Below are positions 1-11,547 of a stretch of DNA of 64,000 nucleotides, one piece after another. Position numbers and translations under genes: made by a program. Position 1 is the first letter of the stretch. The number at the start of each line of letters is the position of its first letter. This DNA comes from Lepus europaeus (taxonomy: Eukaryota > Chordata > Mammalia > Lagomorpha > Leporidae), in assembly GCF_033115175.1 (NCBI RefSeq), contig NC_084838.1, positions 92,361,468 to 92,425,467 on the forward strand, given 5' to 3'. The notes below the pieces were generated by a model that saw only the letters and a program-made list of their open reading frames with translations, made no database searches and was not told the origin of the DNA.

Positions 1-709
1 GACAGAGCTTCTGTGTCAGGGCTCTGGGGAAGGAGCCTCCGGGCCAGGGCCTTGAAGTGCTGCCAGCGTCGGAAGTTCTCGTAGACGCTGGTGGAGTTGC
101 AGGGGTCGTCTGGTGAGGCTTGGGCCTTGGGAGTAGGCAGGATGTGCTCCCTGTCAGCCCCTTGTGATGGTGGCCCGTTGTTCACTGGGAAGACCATCGG
201 GGCCAGCTGGGCAGCTGGTGGTGGAGCTGAAGGAGGGCGGCCCGGAGGCCAGCGCCCCTGACTGGCCTGGGTTCCCACCATGGTAGGTGCAGGCACTGTT
301 GCCTGCAGGGAAGACACAGGCACCGCTATGGAAGCAGGGTTCTGCCCTGGCCCACAGAGGCCTCCTGGGGCATTCAGGCTGATACAGGTTTGGTTGTAGA
401 CCAAGGTCTGAGAGTAGGGGGGCTGCACCGGCTGCCCTCCTGTCCTGAACTGGAATATGATGTGAACGTTCCCAGCCCCATTTGGGCCGCAGCCACCATC
501 TCCTGCCACCGTGGGCATCCTGGGGATAGCAGCAGGTAGTATGAGGCGGCTGCCTGGAGGGAATGCTGCATTCAGGAGGGGTGGAGGGGGCTGCCCCCAG
601 GGTGGCTGGGGTGCGGGGCCATGAGTAGGTTGGGGAAAGGGCAGCAGAGTGAAGAGACTCGTGGAGGTGCCTGGGTGCGGGATCATGGCTGTTCCCAGCC
701 CTGGAGATG
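1..709 (-). CDS. NUTM2: NUT family member 2-like, large 5' coding exon (partial, runs off window start)
   Basis: Reading the minus strand from 709 down to base 1 gives one frame with no stop over about 236 codons (codon starts at coordinates equal to 2 mod 3, for example ATG at 686-684). Known family: NUT proteins are mainly testis/germ-cell nuclear proteins; NUTM1 recruits p300. What is seen: a proline-rich N-terminus, then GDGGCGPNGAGNV, QTLVYNQ, a PPPAAQLAPMV segment, and finally the diagnostic block SVYENFRRWQHFKALARR followed by LLPQSPDTEALS. That order matches the second exon of NUTM2. The DDPCN...SVYENF wording is closer to NUTM2 than to NUTM1. A pyrimidine-rich acceptor (CTCCACAG, AG at 711-710) precedes the exon and implies a phase-1 junction. 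The short first coding exon holding the family's initiator Met lies upstream (above 710) and was not identified, so the start is not called; the first in-exon Met is at 686. No break is visible. Whether the whole gene is intact cannot be judged because the rest lies outside the window. Confidence 0.85.
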
Positions 710-1690
710 CTGTGGAGACAAAGGAGGGGGTGAACGGAAATGGGGAACCAATTCTCAATACCCTTCTCGAATACCAATTCTCAAGTACCCATCTCTGCCA
801 GGATGGAACACTGAGCTTTTATTGCCCCTAGAGTCACCCAGGGTGACTCCCAGTTCTATAGGTGTCTCCCACACCTGGATCAGCATTGCCTCCCTAGTGG
901 TACTGGGCCCCTCAGTACTCCACAGCTGGCCAGGGGACTTATACAGCTGTGGTGCCACGTGCCCACCCAGCCTAGGTAAAGCCAGCTGGTTCACAACACC
1001 AAGCCCAGACCCCACCTTAGGCTTCTTTCACTGACACTTCTTAGTGGAACCCTTTCCTTGAACCCTAGCACAAGAAGGTCAAAGGTCTGGGAGGAAATCT
1101 CTCCCTTCCATGGCCTTGTGATTCATGAGGGTAACCTTGTCATCTCTGAGGGTAACATCATCCTGCCAGCAGTGGTACTCCTCTTAAGAGGGCCCTGTTG
1201 AAACCACAGGGAGCATATATTGGCCGCCCCTGGTTGCAGGGCCTGGTGGTCCCTCTGGCCACGCTAGAAGCTGTGTTCCCCAAGAACAGGACTGCTAGGA
1301 CGATGTTGGTCCCTTGAGATCATGTCCTTGGACAATCAGTGATGGCTGCATAGGCTTAGAAAGTCCACAGGGTGGTGACTGGTAGGGGTGTCTGGGGAGG
1401 TGTCCAGGATTTCATAGTTTCTAAAGGGTCAGGTCAGAATTGGTTGAGGGAAATGGTGCCTCTCTGGGGTCATTCTTTATGCTTTTAGTGATGAAAGCGA
1501 AGGCTTGAGGAGTAGGCTTGAGTCTGGGAGTTGGGGGGACAATATGTACTGGGACACGTCTGTCCAGGAACCACATAGAGCCCAGTAAATGACAACAGGC
1601 ACCGTGCACATGTGTCTAAGGATCAGGACCCGTGTCCTCACATTGAACGTAATCTTCCTAACTGCTACTCTCCTTCCTTTAATATAAAAA
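710..1690. other. Upstream sequence or intron 1 of the NUTM2-like gene, no gene seen
   Basis: This is moderately GC-rich unique-looking sequence upstream of the NUTM2-like exon. Short open frames on both strands show no recognisable domain and look like chance. The missing first coding exon could be here or further right. Confidence 0.4.
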
Positions 1691-1696
1691 CAGGTG

Positions 1697-2122
1697 TGGT
1701 TTTTTGGCACAGTGAGTTAAGCTGCAACTTGGCATGTCCACATCCCGTATTGGAGCTTGTTCTCGTCCTGGCAAACTGTACTTCTGATCCCACTTCTTGC
1801 TGACGTGAGAAGGGAGGCAGAAGATGAAGACACAGTGCATGAATTCCTGTCCCTTGTTGGAGACTCTGGCAGTGTTCTGGGTTCCTGGCTTTGACCTTGC
1901 CCAGCTCTGATTATTTCAGGCACTGGGGGAGTCAACAGTGGATGGAAGATGTCAATATCTCCCTCCCTTCCTCCCCTCTCCCTCTCTATTTCTCTCTCTG
2001 CTCTTCCTCTCTGCTTTGTCCTCTCTCCCTCTCTTTTTTCTCCCTCTCTCCCTCTTCCATTGCTTGTCAAGTCTCCACTGTCTCCCCTCCTCTGTCACTC
2101 TGCTACTCAAATAAATAAGCTT
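1697..2122 (+). mobile_element. CSINE, old diverged copy
   Basis: The 5' part (TTTGGCACAGTGAGTTAAGC) resembles the tRNA-derived head of lagomorph C repeats. It is followed by the body (GGTTCCTGGCTTTGACC...), a long CT-rich stretch and the tail CTCAAATAAATAAGC. It is diverged and therefore old. The head-body-CT-AAATAAATAA order fixes the orientation. Confidence 0.75.
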
Positions 2123-4509
2123 TATGAAAATAAAGGTGGAAAACAGCATGCACTGCAACTTCCTGTGGAAATCCAACCACTCTGCCCAGCTGAACCTGTC
2201 TGTGAAGTACAGACTGGAATTCGTGCACTGCCTTCATCTTTATGGAAAGTCTGGGCAGAGGCCACCATGAGATGCAGGATGATTTGATTGAAAGACTTGT
2301 GTTTCCACTACAGGAGGAACAATGCAGACCACTTAGGGGAAACCCCAGCCCTCTGTTGGCTGATGTTAATTGCCATTCCTGTCCTTGCAGAATCCAGAAA
2401 AAAAACAACTTTCCCGGAGTGAGAGAAACCACTACTGGGCAGGAAGCAGAGAGCTGGGAGGACCTGGGCGGTGGAGGTTGGGGTAATTTCCAGCCTCACT
2501 CAAGGAAGAGTGGGTAAAAGGGAAGGATCCCAACTGATCATTTTCATGGCTAAGCCCATTTCATCTCAGCATCCTAATACCTAGGATACCCCTGTCTACA
2601 CCCTCTGAGCCCTTTCCAGGGCAGGCTCCCTGTGACTGAAAGGGTGGGCTCAGCTATACCCTGAGCCTCTCTCTGCCTCCACCTCATCCCCAACCATCCT
2701 CGCACTACACCCCTCAGACTGAAGTGACCTGTGCCCCTCTCCTGGTTTACAGAGAATGAATCCATTTGCTCCCGTCTCTTCTACTCATCAGTACACTTCC
2801 CATGGGGCATCTTGATCCACCTGTATGTGGCCAGTAGTCTCCCCAGTCAACAGCATCCGTTCAACATAGGCTTCCACAGCCTCCCCAGGTACGATGTCCT
2901 TGTGGACATCCAGGGTTGTCTCTTTCTTCTACTTCAATCCAGTCAGCTGTCCCCAGGGGATGTGTCACATGTGAGTTCCCAAGTATCAGAGTAGTGGCAG
3001 GGAATCTGGTTAAACAGCCCCACCCCTACAGACTTACCTCCTTCTGAAGCTATCCCGCAGGCTTGGACACTCAGCACAGCCTCCTCAATGAGAGAAGCAA
3101 GTTCAGGACCCAGCAGTGAGCTGGCCGCTCAGGGTCCAACTGCAGCAGCTGGGGCAAGTTTAAAGGTAACAGGAATGGAATGTGGGGCTCAGGTTTCTCT
3201 GGTGGGGGAGGGGTGGCAGGAGAGCAGCCTGGGTGGGGGTGGGGAGACATTCTGAGGCTCTTGCAGGTAGGGCAGAATCTCAAGTTCTCTTGAAGTTGAG
3301 CTGCGGCAGAACAGCTGATGTGAGCTCCTCAGGCAGTGTTAAAGTATTCTCTGATTTCCAGCACACCGACTGTACTTGGTTCCTCCTTAACATCTGTTCC
3401 ATATCGATATACCTACTCTTGGTTCCTAGGCCACCCTGCTTCCCACCTGTGGAGGTAGGCTCTTAGCTACATTCAGTGAAGTACTTTCTCATCAAATTTC
3501 AGAACACATGAAGTGATCAGTACAGGCTTGCTTAGGGAGAAGAGAAGACCAAGTGTCTGAAAACAAGGTATCAGCGGATCCGTGACAGTTGCAGTGTGTG
3601 CACTTCATCCTGAGGGAAGCAGTCTTGCATCCCCAAGTACTGTCCACTGCTGAGATCTGCATTTCCAAGGAAAGTCTGACTTCTGATCCCCTTTGTTGGA
3701 ACGCCTCTGGCCATCAAGGACTGATATTAAAGCTTACAGACTAACTCTGAAACCCCTCCCCAATGTTATATGGTACTGACAGCGTTTGTTGTGAAATGTA
3801 TGCTGTTTCTCCTTTTAATGCTTTTCATTGAGTATTGTAACGTGCAAAAAGTTTTTGTATTTCAAAAGTGGAATGGAATATTTAGGGATGGGGCTTCCTC
3901 CCAACAAAGTATCCTGGTCACTATTTCCCTTCCACAGGAAATTTTTATGATGTGTACATTTTTATCTAAAATTATAGAGATAGGAGTGTTGGTTTTGTTT
4001 TCATTTAGTTTCCGAGAAACAGTTAATTTTACAGGTGTGCAGAATGCATATCTCTATTACTTGTGTGGTTACTTTTTTGGTTTGTAAGCGAGCTGTCTTG
4101 AAGAAGTATTCTAAGGACTCTGGGGGATGGCATTAAGTCTAGCATTTAAAAGGTCCCCTTTGTTTATTGGAATAATTGGGTTTGATAACTAGCTCTTCTT
4201 CCAGAATTCTGCTGATGTGTGCTCTGGGCGACCACAGGTGATTGCTAAAGTTGTTGGGGTCAGCAATCCACAGGTGAGACCTGGAAAGAATTGCAAACTC
4301 CAAGCCCCCATCTCCCAGCTGCTTCTTGGCCTAGTCCTGGAATTGAAGTCAGCTGGAGAATAAGCCAGGAGCAGGAGCCTCAGTCCTCTGCAGCAGGAAC
4401 ACCCATATATTCAAGTGCCTTTATTCTTGATGCAAGCACCGGAAACAGGTCTACCAAGATGTTCGGAAGATTATAAGGGAGCAATTCAAGGAAGATAATG
4501 GTGACTGCC

Positions 4510-4540
<31 letters not shown>

Positions 4541-4880
4541 TGTCACCTAGGAGTGTGACTTTAAAAACGAACAAGTTTAAGAGGCTTCTCAAAGACTTGT
4601 ATTTTTATCAGGGGCACCTTACATGGTGTTCAAACAATAACTTTATATTGGAGGTAGAGTAGATGAGGCCACGTTTTGTACTCAGGAACTTAAGGAATGC
4701 GTGTGTCTTTGCTGTAAAATTACCCCTATACTACATGGTATTTTTTACTTTATATGGTTCAAATTGTCATGATTTGGGAGGTAAGAAATTTTCAACGAAC
4801 GCATTTGTGAATCACTGTTTATTTAAAATTCCCTGTATCATATAAATTCCCCAAGGACAGTAAATACCAGAGGACAAACT
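2123..4880. other. Unique-looking non-coding sequence
   Basis: I see no gene here. Short open frames have no family resemblance. 3725-4270 is AT-rich and looks like UTR-type sequence but cannot be assigned. The one distinct feature, a 29-base A tract, is listed separately. Confidence 0.4.
4510..4538 (+). repeat. 29-nt poly(A) tract
   Basis: There are 29 consecutive A after GTGACTGCC. No SINE or L1 body precedes it, so it is either a plain A microsatellite or the tail of an unrecognised retrocopy. Confidence 0.9.
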
Positions 4881-5700
4881 CTAAGAACGGAGCCAGGAGC
4901 CTGAGTCCCTCAGGGTTCCCAGGTCTAACGTTCTTGGCCAGACTGTTCTTCCACGGAACCCAGGCGGCCTGGGAAGAAAGGAGGCAGCGTTTTGGGGAGG
5001 CGCGGACAAGCCTCAGAGACCTGCAGCCCGGAGAGGCTGCAGGCGCTGACCCCAGTGCAGGAGACCCCGCTCTAGGGTGCAGCCCTGGGGTGCGCGTGCC
5101 TGGGCGGACGACTGCCCTCTTCCAAACCATCAGGGGTCGTTTCAGCTGCGCTAGTTACGGAGGGACGGCCACGGCGATCCCAGGATTCCTCTGGTCTGGG
5201 AAGAAACTCAAAAAGCAGCGCAGACCACACACTGCCTCCCTGCGCTCCTGGCTTTGCTGCATGCTTTGGCGCGCGCTCGGCACGCATGCGCACGCCCTCT
5301 AGGAACGCCGGGTACCCGGCATGCTCAAGTTGCCCTCCAACGTCTCCCAGCATCCGTTGCGGGCGTCCAACCCAGGTGATGCGCAGGCGCGAGGAGAGCG
5401 CACGCCCACGGTACCGCGGCCATGGCGGCGTCCCGAGAGTCCGTTACTTAGAAGGTAATGGAGCCCCAGCCCCAGTCTTGCTGAGCGGTTATTGTGCTTT
5501 GCGGTTGTTCCCGCTCTGCGGTGAGCGCACCCTTGGTCTGTGCGGCCCAGCGGCCCGCGTGGCCCATGGCTGCGAAGCGAGCGAGCGGTTATACCTTAGA
5601 ATTTGGTGCCGGTCCTGGCAGGGCGCTCCCTTGTCCTGACGATGGCTGAACCTGAAGTGAGGGGGCTTTAGTACTGCAGGGGACCCTCCGTGTGTCCCGT
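4880..5700. promoter_or_regulatory. CpG-island promoter with NRF1-like and YY1-like sites
   Basis: This stretch is strikingly GC- and CpG-rich compared with the AT-rich DNA on both sides and has no TATA box. TGCGCAGGCGC at 5380-5390 fits the NRF1 consensus, with a second partial site (GCATGCGCAC) from 5284. CCATGGCGGC around 5420-5429 resembles the downstream YY1 element of TATA-less promoters. A good splice donor follows at 5455. Such promoters are commonly bidirectional. The NUTM2-like gene starts on the opposite strand to the left, but I saw no convincing minus-strand donor here. Confidence 0.75.
5400..5454 (+). ncRNA. Candidate first exon of a plus-strand transcript (coding status unknown)
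   Basis: The end is set by a consensus donor, AAG|GTAATG, with GT at 5455-5456; the 5' end is only approximate. An ATG at 5422 in a YY1-like context opens a 9-codon frame that stops (TAG) just before the donor, so it would act as a uORF or be non-coding. This could be the 5' UTR exon of a gene lying further right, or an antisense lncRNA; human NUTM2A and NUTM2B have divergent antisense lncRNAs. No downstream exon was recognised. Confidence 0.35.
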
Positions 5701-5850
5701 CGGTGTCGCTAGCACTCTGAGCAAGGCTGAGGCTGGGGAGGCTTCCTCGGGACGGAAACCCTGATGCAGCCCAGCAGGTAGCCCGGGCTGCACACCATGC
5801 GTGCCGCCCTCAGGTGCATCCTGTTTGACCTATGGATGCGGTGCAGCGGA

Positions 5851-5914
5851 GGAGAAGTGCAGCACTCAGGTTTAGTGCGGATGGAGAAGTGCAGCACTCA
5901 GGTTTAGTGCGGAT
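5851..5914. repeat. Exact 32-bp tandem duplication (2 copies)
   Basis: Bases 5851-5882 and 5883-5914 are identical 32-mers beginning GGAGAAGTGCAGCACTCAGG and ending AGTGCGGAT. The lack of any mismatch implies a recent duplication, just 3' of the CpG island. Confidence 0.95.
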
Positions 5915-7903
5915 GGGTGTCAGTGATGTGAGCAGCTTGGCTGTAGTCCCCAGGCCGGTGTCAAGTCACGGTTGCCTTGCGTACATGCAGGGTTTCGGCA
6001 AACATCTTTTGTGCATGAGATTTACAATAAAGGAGGTTGTACATTGTATGGTTTGTGACTTCTGTGCTACTCACCTGTTACATCAGCGCCACTGACTGCA
6101 CACCAATGTGTGTGTATGTGAACATGCAGATTTTCTTTTCTTTTTTTTTTTTTTTTTGGCTGTGTGAGAATAGTGGGGTGGTTGTATCTGAAAGTGTGTT
6201 GTATTTGCGGGTATTCTGGTCCCATAGGAATTCAGGGAATGGGTTTGATATTGCCTTTAATTAGGGTGTTTTTTGTTTCAAGCAAAAAAAAAAGATTGTT
6301 TTATTAGAGCAAATTTATGCTTTTCAAGGACTACTTAGAAAGCACTGTAGTTAGCTTTATCAAGTAGTTGTATATGCCTGTGGCTTCTGAATCCAGTTTC
6401 CTGTAAATGCATACTCTGAGAGACAAGAGTGATGATGCAAGTGGTTGGTTCCATGCCACCTGTGTCGAGACTTGGATTGCGTTTCTGGCTCCATCTTTGT
6501 CCACCAATCTTCTGTAGAACTGTCCATGCTCTTTCTTTGTGGCCTTAGGTTGAATTCTCGTAGGAAAAAACCTAGTGACAAGTGAATGTAAGCTTGTTTT
6601 GGAAGCAGAAGGAACAGTAGAGGAATGGGGATCTGAGCAGGGAAAGCAAAAGAATCCCAAATGTGTGAGTGAGCAGCAAATTTCCTCTTTAAGTAATTAG
6701 GGTTGATTTCAGCTGGGAAACTCTGGTAGCCAGTGCAGGAGATGGGCCTCAGACTTATCCCAACCACAGAATGAGAAAGCTACCGAAGTAATCTACCTGC
6801 CCCTGCCCATCACTGGTGGAGAGCAGCAGGAAATCAAGAATGAAGAGTTAGTTGTCTGGTCCTTTCCTCCTTTCCTGTTCAGGCAGCTTGAGCTCAGAGG
6901 CATTTGTGCTCAGATCCCTCAGGAAAGAGGTATGGAAGCTGACAGAATGAAGGTGGCCAGCACACCTACAGTGATACAGCTGGGAGAGACACAGGTTTCT
7001 GTGATGGAATGCAGGTGTGCTTGAGGTGGGTCAGAGAATCTGCCTTCCTATCTCTTGCCACCTCTGTGTTCACTGGCATTAGGTTGCTAGCTTGTAGTTG
7101 GTATACTGGGATATTTAAATCAAGTAGACATCACCAATCTTTATATATAACAAGACTGTTATATCTCCAGGAGGAATATTACTAAACAGACTGCATGACA
7201 TGGGCGCACACACAGACACACACAGAGCTGCATTTGGACACAAAGTATACTTTTAGGTTTGTTGCCAGCTGACAGCAGCTTATCAAAGGATAGCTTTATT
7301 TGTGTGTGTGTGTATATGTGACAAGGAAACAGGGGGCTGCCTTGCAATAAACATCCAACATGTACAACATGAGGAGCTGGAGGCACTTCCTGTTTCAGCA
7401 GCATACACCCTAGTACATTGTATATTCCAAATCTGACTTGCAGCTTTCCTCGTTATTGGTGTTCTGGCCTCCTGTGAGTACAGTGTTGCAAGATGAACCT
7501 TCCTCAGAATGCTCTGAAAAACAGCCCATGAGGGATGAACTCCTTCAGAGTCTCTGCTCCTGTTCCTGTGTCCCCCTCTTGAAGAAATCCTACTCTCTGG
7601 TTACAAAACCTGAGACCTCGCACCTATTCTTGAGGAGTAGGAGAGGAAGGCCAATTTTTTCTGTTACTCTCTCCAGATGCATGGGATGGGAGCATCCTCC
7701 TGTTGAGGGACACACTTTAATGCTACAAGATTAAGTCAGCAGGAGCAGTTCATAGACCCTTAGTAACATGAGAAGGCATTTGGAAGTGTGCCTATGAATG
7801 TGTAAGAGCTTAGATATAAGAGTCATGAGGATATCTGTTGATTGGTAAGGGCAGGCTCAGCAGTTTCTTCACTTGGGTGTGGTGTACCTAAGGATTAGCA
7901 CTC
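5915..7903. other. Intergenic or intronic sequence, no gene seen
   Basis: Apart from a T tract near 6140 and one SINE-like remnant, nothing is recognised. If the candidate exon ending at 5454 is real, this would be its intron. Confidence 0.4.
6362..6495 (+). mobile_element. Ancient CSINE-like remnant
   Basis: GTGGCTTCTGAATCCAGTTT ... GATGATGCAAGTGGTTGGTTCC ... GACTTGGATTGCGTTTCTGGC keeps the order of the central body of an older lagomorph SINE, heavily diverged. Both ends are unclear. Confidence 0.45.
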
Positions 7904-7948
7904 ATTTTTTAAAAGATTTATTTATTTACTTAAAAGTCAGAGTTACTT

Positions 7949-10900
7949 GCCAAATTAATTTCCTTTGGGTAAATCCCAAGGAGTGGGATGGCTGGGTTGT
8001 ATGGTAGGGTTATGTTCAGGTTTCTGAGGAATCTCCAGACTGACTTCCATAGTGGCGTAACCAGTTTGCATTCCCATGGACAGTGGGTTAGTGTCCCTTT
8101 TCCCCCACATCCTCGCCAGCATCTGTTGTTGGTAGATTTCTGAATGTGAGCCATTCTCACCGGGGTGAGGTGAAACCTTATTGTGGTTTTGATTTGCATT
8201 TCTCTGATTGCTAGTGATCTTGAACATTTTTTCATGTGTCTGTTGGCCATTTGGATTTCCTCTTTCGAAAAATGTCCATTGAGGTCCTAGGCCCATCTCT
8301 TAAGTGGGTTGTTTGTTTTGTTGTTGTGGATTTTCTTGATTTCTTTGTAGATTCTGGTTATCAACCCTTTATCTGTAGTATAGTTTGCAAATATTTTTTC
8401 CCATTCTGTCGGTTGCCTATTTACTTTTCTGACTGTTTCTTTTGAAGTACAGAAACTTCTCAATTTGTTGCAATCCCAAATGTTAATTTTGTTTTTGACT
8501 ACCTGTGCTTCTGGGGTCTTTTTCAAGAAGTCTTTGCCTGTACCTATATTTTGCAGGGTTTCTCCAATGCTCTCTAATAATTTGATTGTTTAGGGTCGTA
8601 GATTTAAGTCTTTAATCCATGTTGAGTGAATTTTTGTGTAAGGTGAAAGGTATGGGTCTTGCTTCAAGCTTCTGCACGTGGAAATCCAATTTTCCCAGCA
8701 CCATTTATTGAATAGGCTGTCCTTATTCCAGGGATTAGTTTTGGATCTTTGATCAAATTTAAGTTGGCTGTAGATGTTTGGATTGATTTCTGGTGTTTTT
8801 ATTCTGTTCCATTGGTCTATCCATCTGTTTCTGTACCAGTACCATGCTGTTTTGATAACTACTGCCCTGTAGTATGTCCTGAAATCTGGTATTGTGATGC
8901 CTCCAGCTTTGTTTTTGTTGTACAAGATTGCTTTGGCTACTCGAGGTCTCCTGTGTCTCCATATGAATTTCAGCATTATTTTTTCCAGATCTGAGAAGAA
9001 TGTCTTTGGTATCTTGATTGGTATTGCATTGAATGTCTAATTGCTTTTGGGAGAATAGACATTTTGATGATATTCTTCCAATCCATGAGCATGGAAGATT
9101 TCTCCATTTTTTGGTATCCTCTTCTATTTCTTTCTTTAAGGTTTTGTAGTTTTCATCGTAGAGATCTTTAACGTCCTTGGTTAAGTTTATTCCAAGGTAT
9201 TTGATTGTTTTTGTAGCTATTGTGAATGGGATTGATCTTAGAAGTTCTTCCTCAGCCGTGGCATTGCCTGTGTATACAAAGGCTGTTGATTTTTGTGCAT
9301 TGATTTTATATCCTGCTACTTTGCCAAACTTCGATGAGTTCCAGCAGTCTCTTAGTAGAGTTCTTTGGGTCCTCTAAATAAAGAATCATCATCTGCAAAG
9401 AGGGATAGTTTGAGTTCTTCCTTCCCAATTTGTATCCCTTTAATTTCTTTTTCTTGCCTAATAGCTCTGGCTAAAACTTCCAGAACTATATTGAATAGCA
9501 GTGGTGAGAGTGGGCATCCCTGTCTGGTACCAGATCTCAGCGGGAATGCTTCCAACTTTTCCCCATTCAATAGGATGTTGGCCGTGGGTTTTTCATATAT
9601 TGCTTTGATTGTATTGAGGAATGTTCCTTCCATACCCAGTTTGCTTAGAGTTTTCATCATGAAAGGGTGTTGTATTTTATCAAATGCTTTCTCTGCGTCT
9701 ATTGAGAGAATCATATGGTTTTTCTTCTGCAGTCTGTTAATGTAGTGTATCACGTTGATTGTTTTGCGAACGTTGAACCATCCCTGCATACCAGGGATAA
9801 ATCCCACTTGGTCTGGGTGGATGATCTTTCTGATGTGTTGTTGCATTCTATTGGCCAGAATTTTATTGAGGATTTTTGCATCTATGTTCATCAGGGATAT
9901 TGGTCTGTAATTCTCTTTCAATGCTGCATCTTTTTCCGGCTTAGGAATTAAGGTGATGCTGGTTTCATAGAAAGAATTTGGGAGGATTCCCTCTTTTTCA
10001 ATTGTTTTGAATAGTTTCAGAAGAATTGGAGTTAGTTCTTCTCTAAATGTCTGGTAGAACTCAGCAGTGAATCCATCCGGTCCTGGGCTTTTCTTTGTTG
10101 GGAGGGCCTTTATTACTGTTTCAATTTCTGTGTCAGTTATTGGTCTGTTTAGGTTTTCTATGTCTTCCTGGCTCAATTTAGGTAGGTTATATGTGTCCAA
10201 GAATCTGTCCATTTCTGATAGATTTTCCTGTTTGCTGGCATACAAGTCTTTGTAGTAATTTCTGATGATTCTTTTTATTTCTGTGGTGTCTGTTGTTACG
10301 TTTCCATTTTCATCTCTGATCTTATTGATTTGGGTCTTTTCTTTTTTTAGTTAGTTGGGCCAATGGGGTGTCAATTTTGTTTATTTTTTCAAAAAACCAG
10401 CTCCTGGTTTGGCTGATTTTTTGTAATTTTTTTTGGATTCAATCCTGTTGATTTCTTCTTTGATTTTAATTATTTCTCTTCTCCTACTAGATTTGGGTTT
10501 GGTTTGCTGCAGATTTTCTAGATCCTTGAGATGACTTGAAAGCTCATCTATTTGGTGCCTTTCCAATTTCTTGATGTAGGCACCTATTGATATAAACTTT
10601 CCTCTTAACACTGCTTTTATTGTATCCCATAGGTTTTGGTATGTTGTGCTTTTATTCTCATTTACTTCCAGAAAATTTTTGATTTCTCTTTTAATTTGTT
10701 CTATGACCCATTGTTCATTCAGGAGCATGTTGTTCAATCTCCATGTGTTTGCACGTGCTCTAGGGATTCCTGAGTTGCTAATTTCCAACTTCATTCCCCT
10801 GTGGTCTGAGAAGCTGCATGGTATGATTCTAATTCTTTTGAATTTGCTGAGACTTGCTTTATGGCCTAGTATGTGGTCAATCCTAGAGAAGGTTCCATGT

Positions 10901-11500
10901 ACTGCTGAGAAGAATGTAAAGTCTTTAGATGTAGGATGAAATGTTCTGTAGATATCTGTTAGATCCATTTGGGCTATAGTGTCATTTAAATCTACTGTCT
11001 CCTTATTGATCTTCTGTTGATCTGTCTATTTCTGAGGGTGGGGTATTGAAGTCCCCCAGTACTATTGTATTGGTGTCTAAGTCTCCCTTTAAGTCCCTTA
11101 ACAAGTCTTTTAAATAAACCTGTGCCCTGTAATTAGGTGCATATGCATTGATAATCGTTATATCTTCCTGTTGAATGGATCCCCTAATATTATATAGTGC
11201 CCCCTTTGTCTCTCCTAACAGTTTTTGTGGCAAAGTTTATGTTGTCCGATATTAAGATGGCTACGCCCGCTCTTTTTTCATTTCTGTTGGCATGGTATAT
11301 CTTTTTCCAGCCTTTCACTTTCAGTCTGTATGCATCATTGTTGGAAAGATGTGTTTCTTGCAGCAAATAGATGGGTTTTGTTCCTTAACCCAATCAGCCA
11401 GTTGGTGTCTTTTAACTGGACAGTTCAGGCCATTAACATTCAATGTGACTATTGAGGAAGAGTAACTTTGCCCTGTCATTTGCCAAAGATTTTTTCTAAT
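7949..11500 (-). pseudogene. L1 ORF2 (endonuclease/reverse transcriptase), broken and 3'-truncated
   Basis: ORF2p nicks DNA and primes reverse transcription. Visible in order: an APE-type endonuclease region ([15 protein letters not shown] near 11040; [13 protein letters not shown] near 10800), the RT region ([39 protein letters not shown] at 10100-9380), then the cysteine-rich C-terminal region around 8150-7990 with [10 protein letters not shown]. The RT motif is FADD, but the residue after it is altered (D rather than the M seen in the copy at 27300). The frame breaks several times, for example near 11233/10968, 10381/10245 and 9352. The protein end is lost at the SINE junction. Confidence 0.9.
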
Positions 11501-11547
11501 ATATGGTTTGAGATTCCTGTGATCTTTTGCTGTGAGGTTTCCTTCCT

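Noticed and set aside
154..777. 207-codon minus-strand open frame at the window start
   Set aside because: It is a different frame of the NUTM2-like exon. The frame with conserved motifs is the one with codon starts at 2 mod 3; this one is a GC-rich shadow crossing the splice acceptor.
5286..5639. 117-codon plus-strand frame across the CpG island
   Set aside because: GC-rich chance frame with no start context or family match, and it reads through the predicted splice donor at 5455.
9365..10255. Plus-strand open frames with many hydrophobic residues opposite L1 ORF2
   Set aside because: Antisense shadows of the minus-strand ORF2; the sense frame carries all the conserved motifs.
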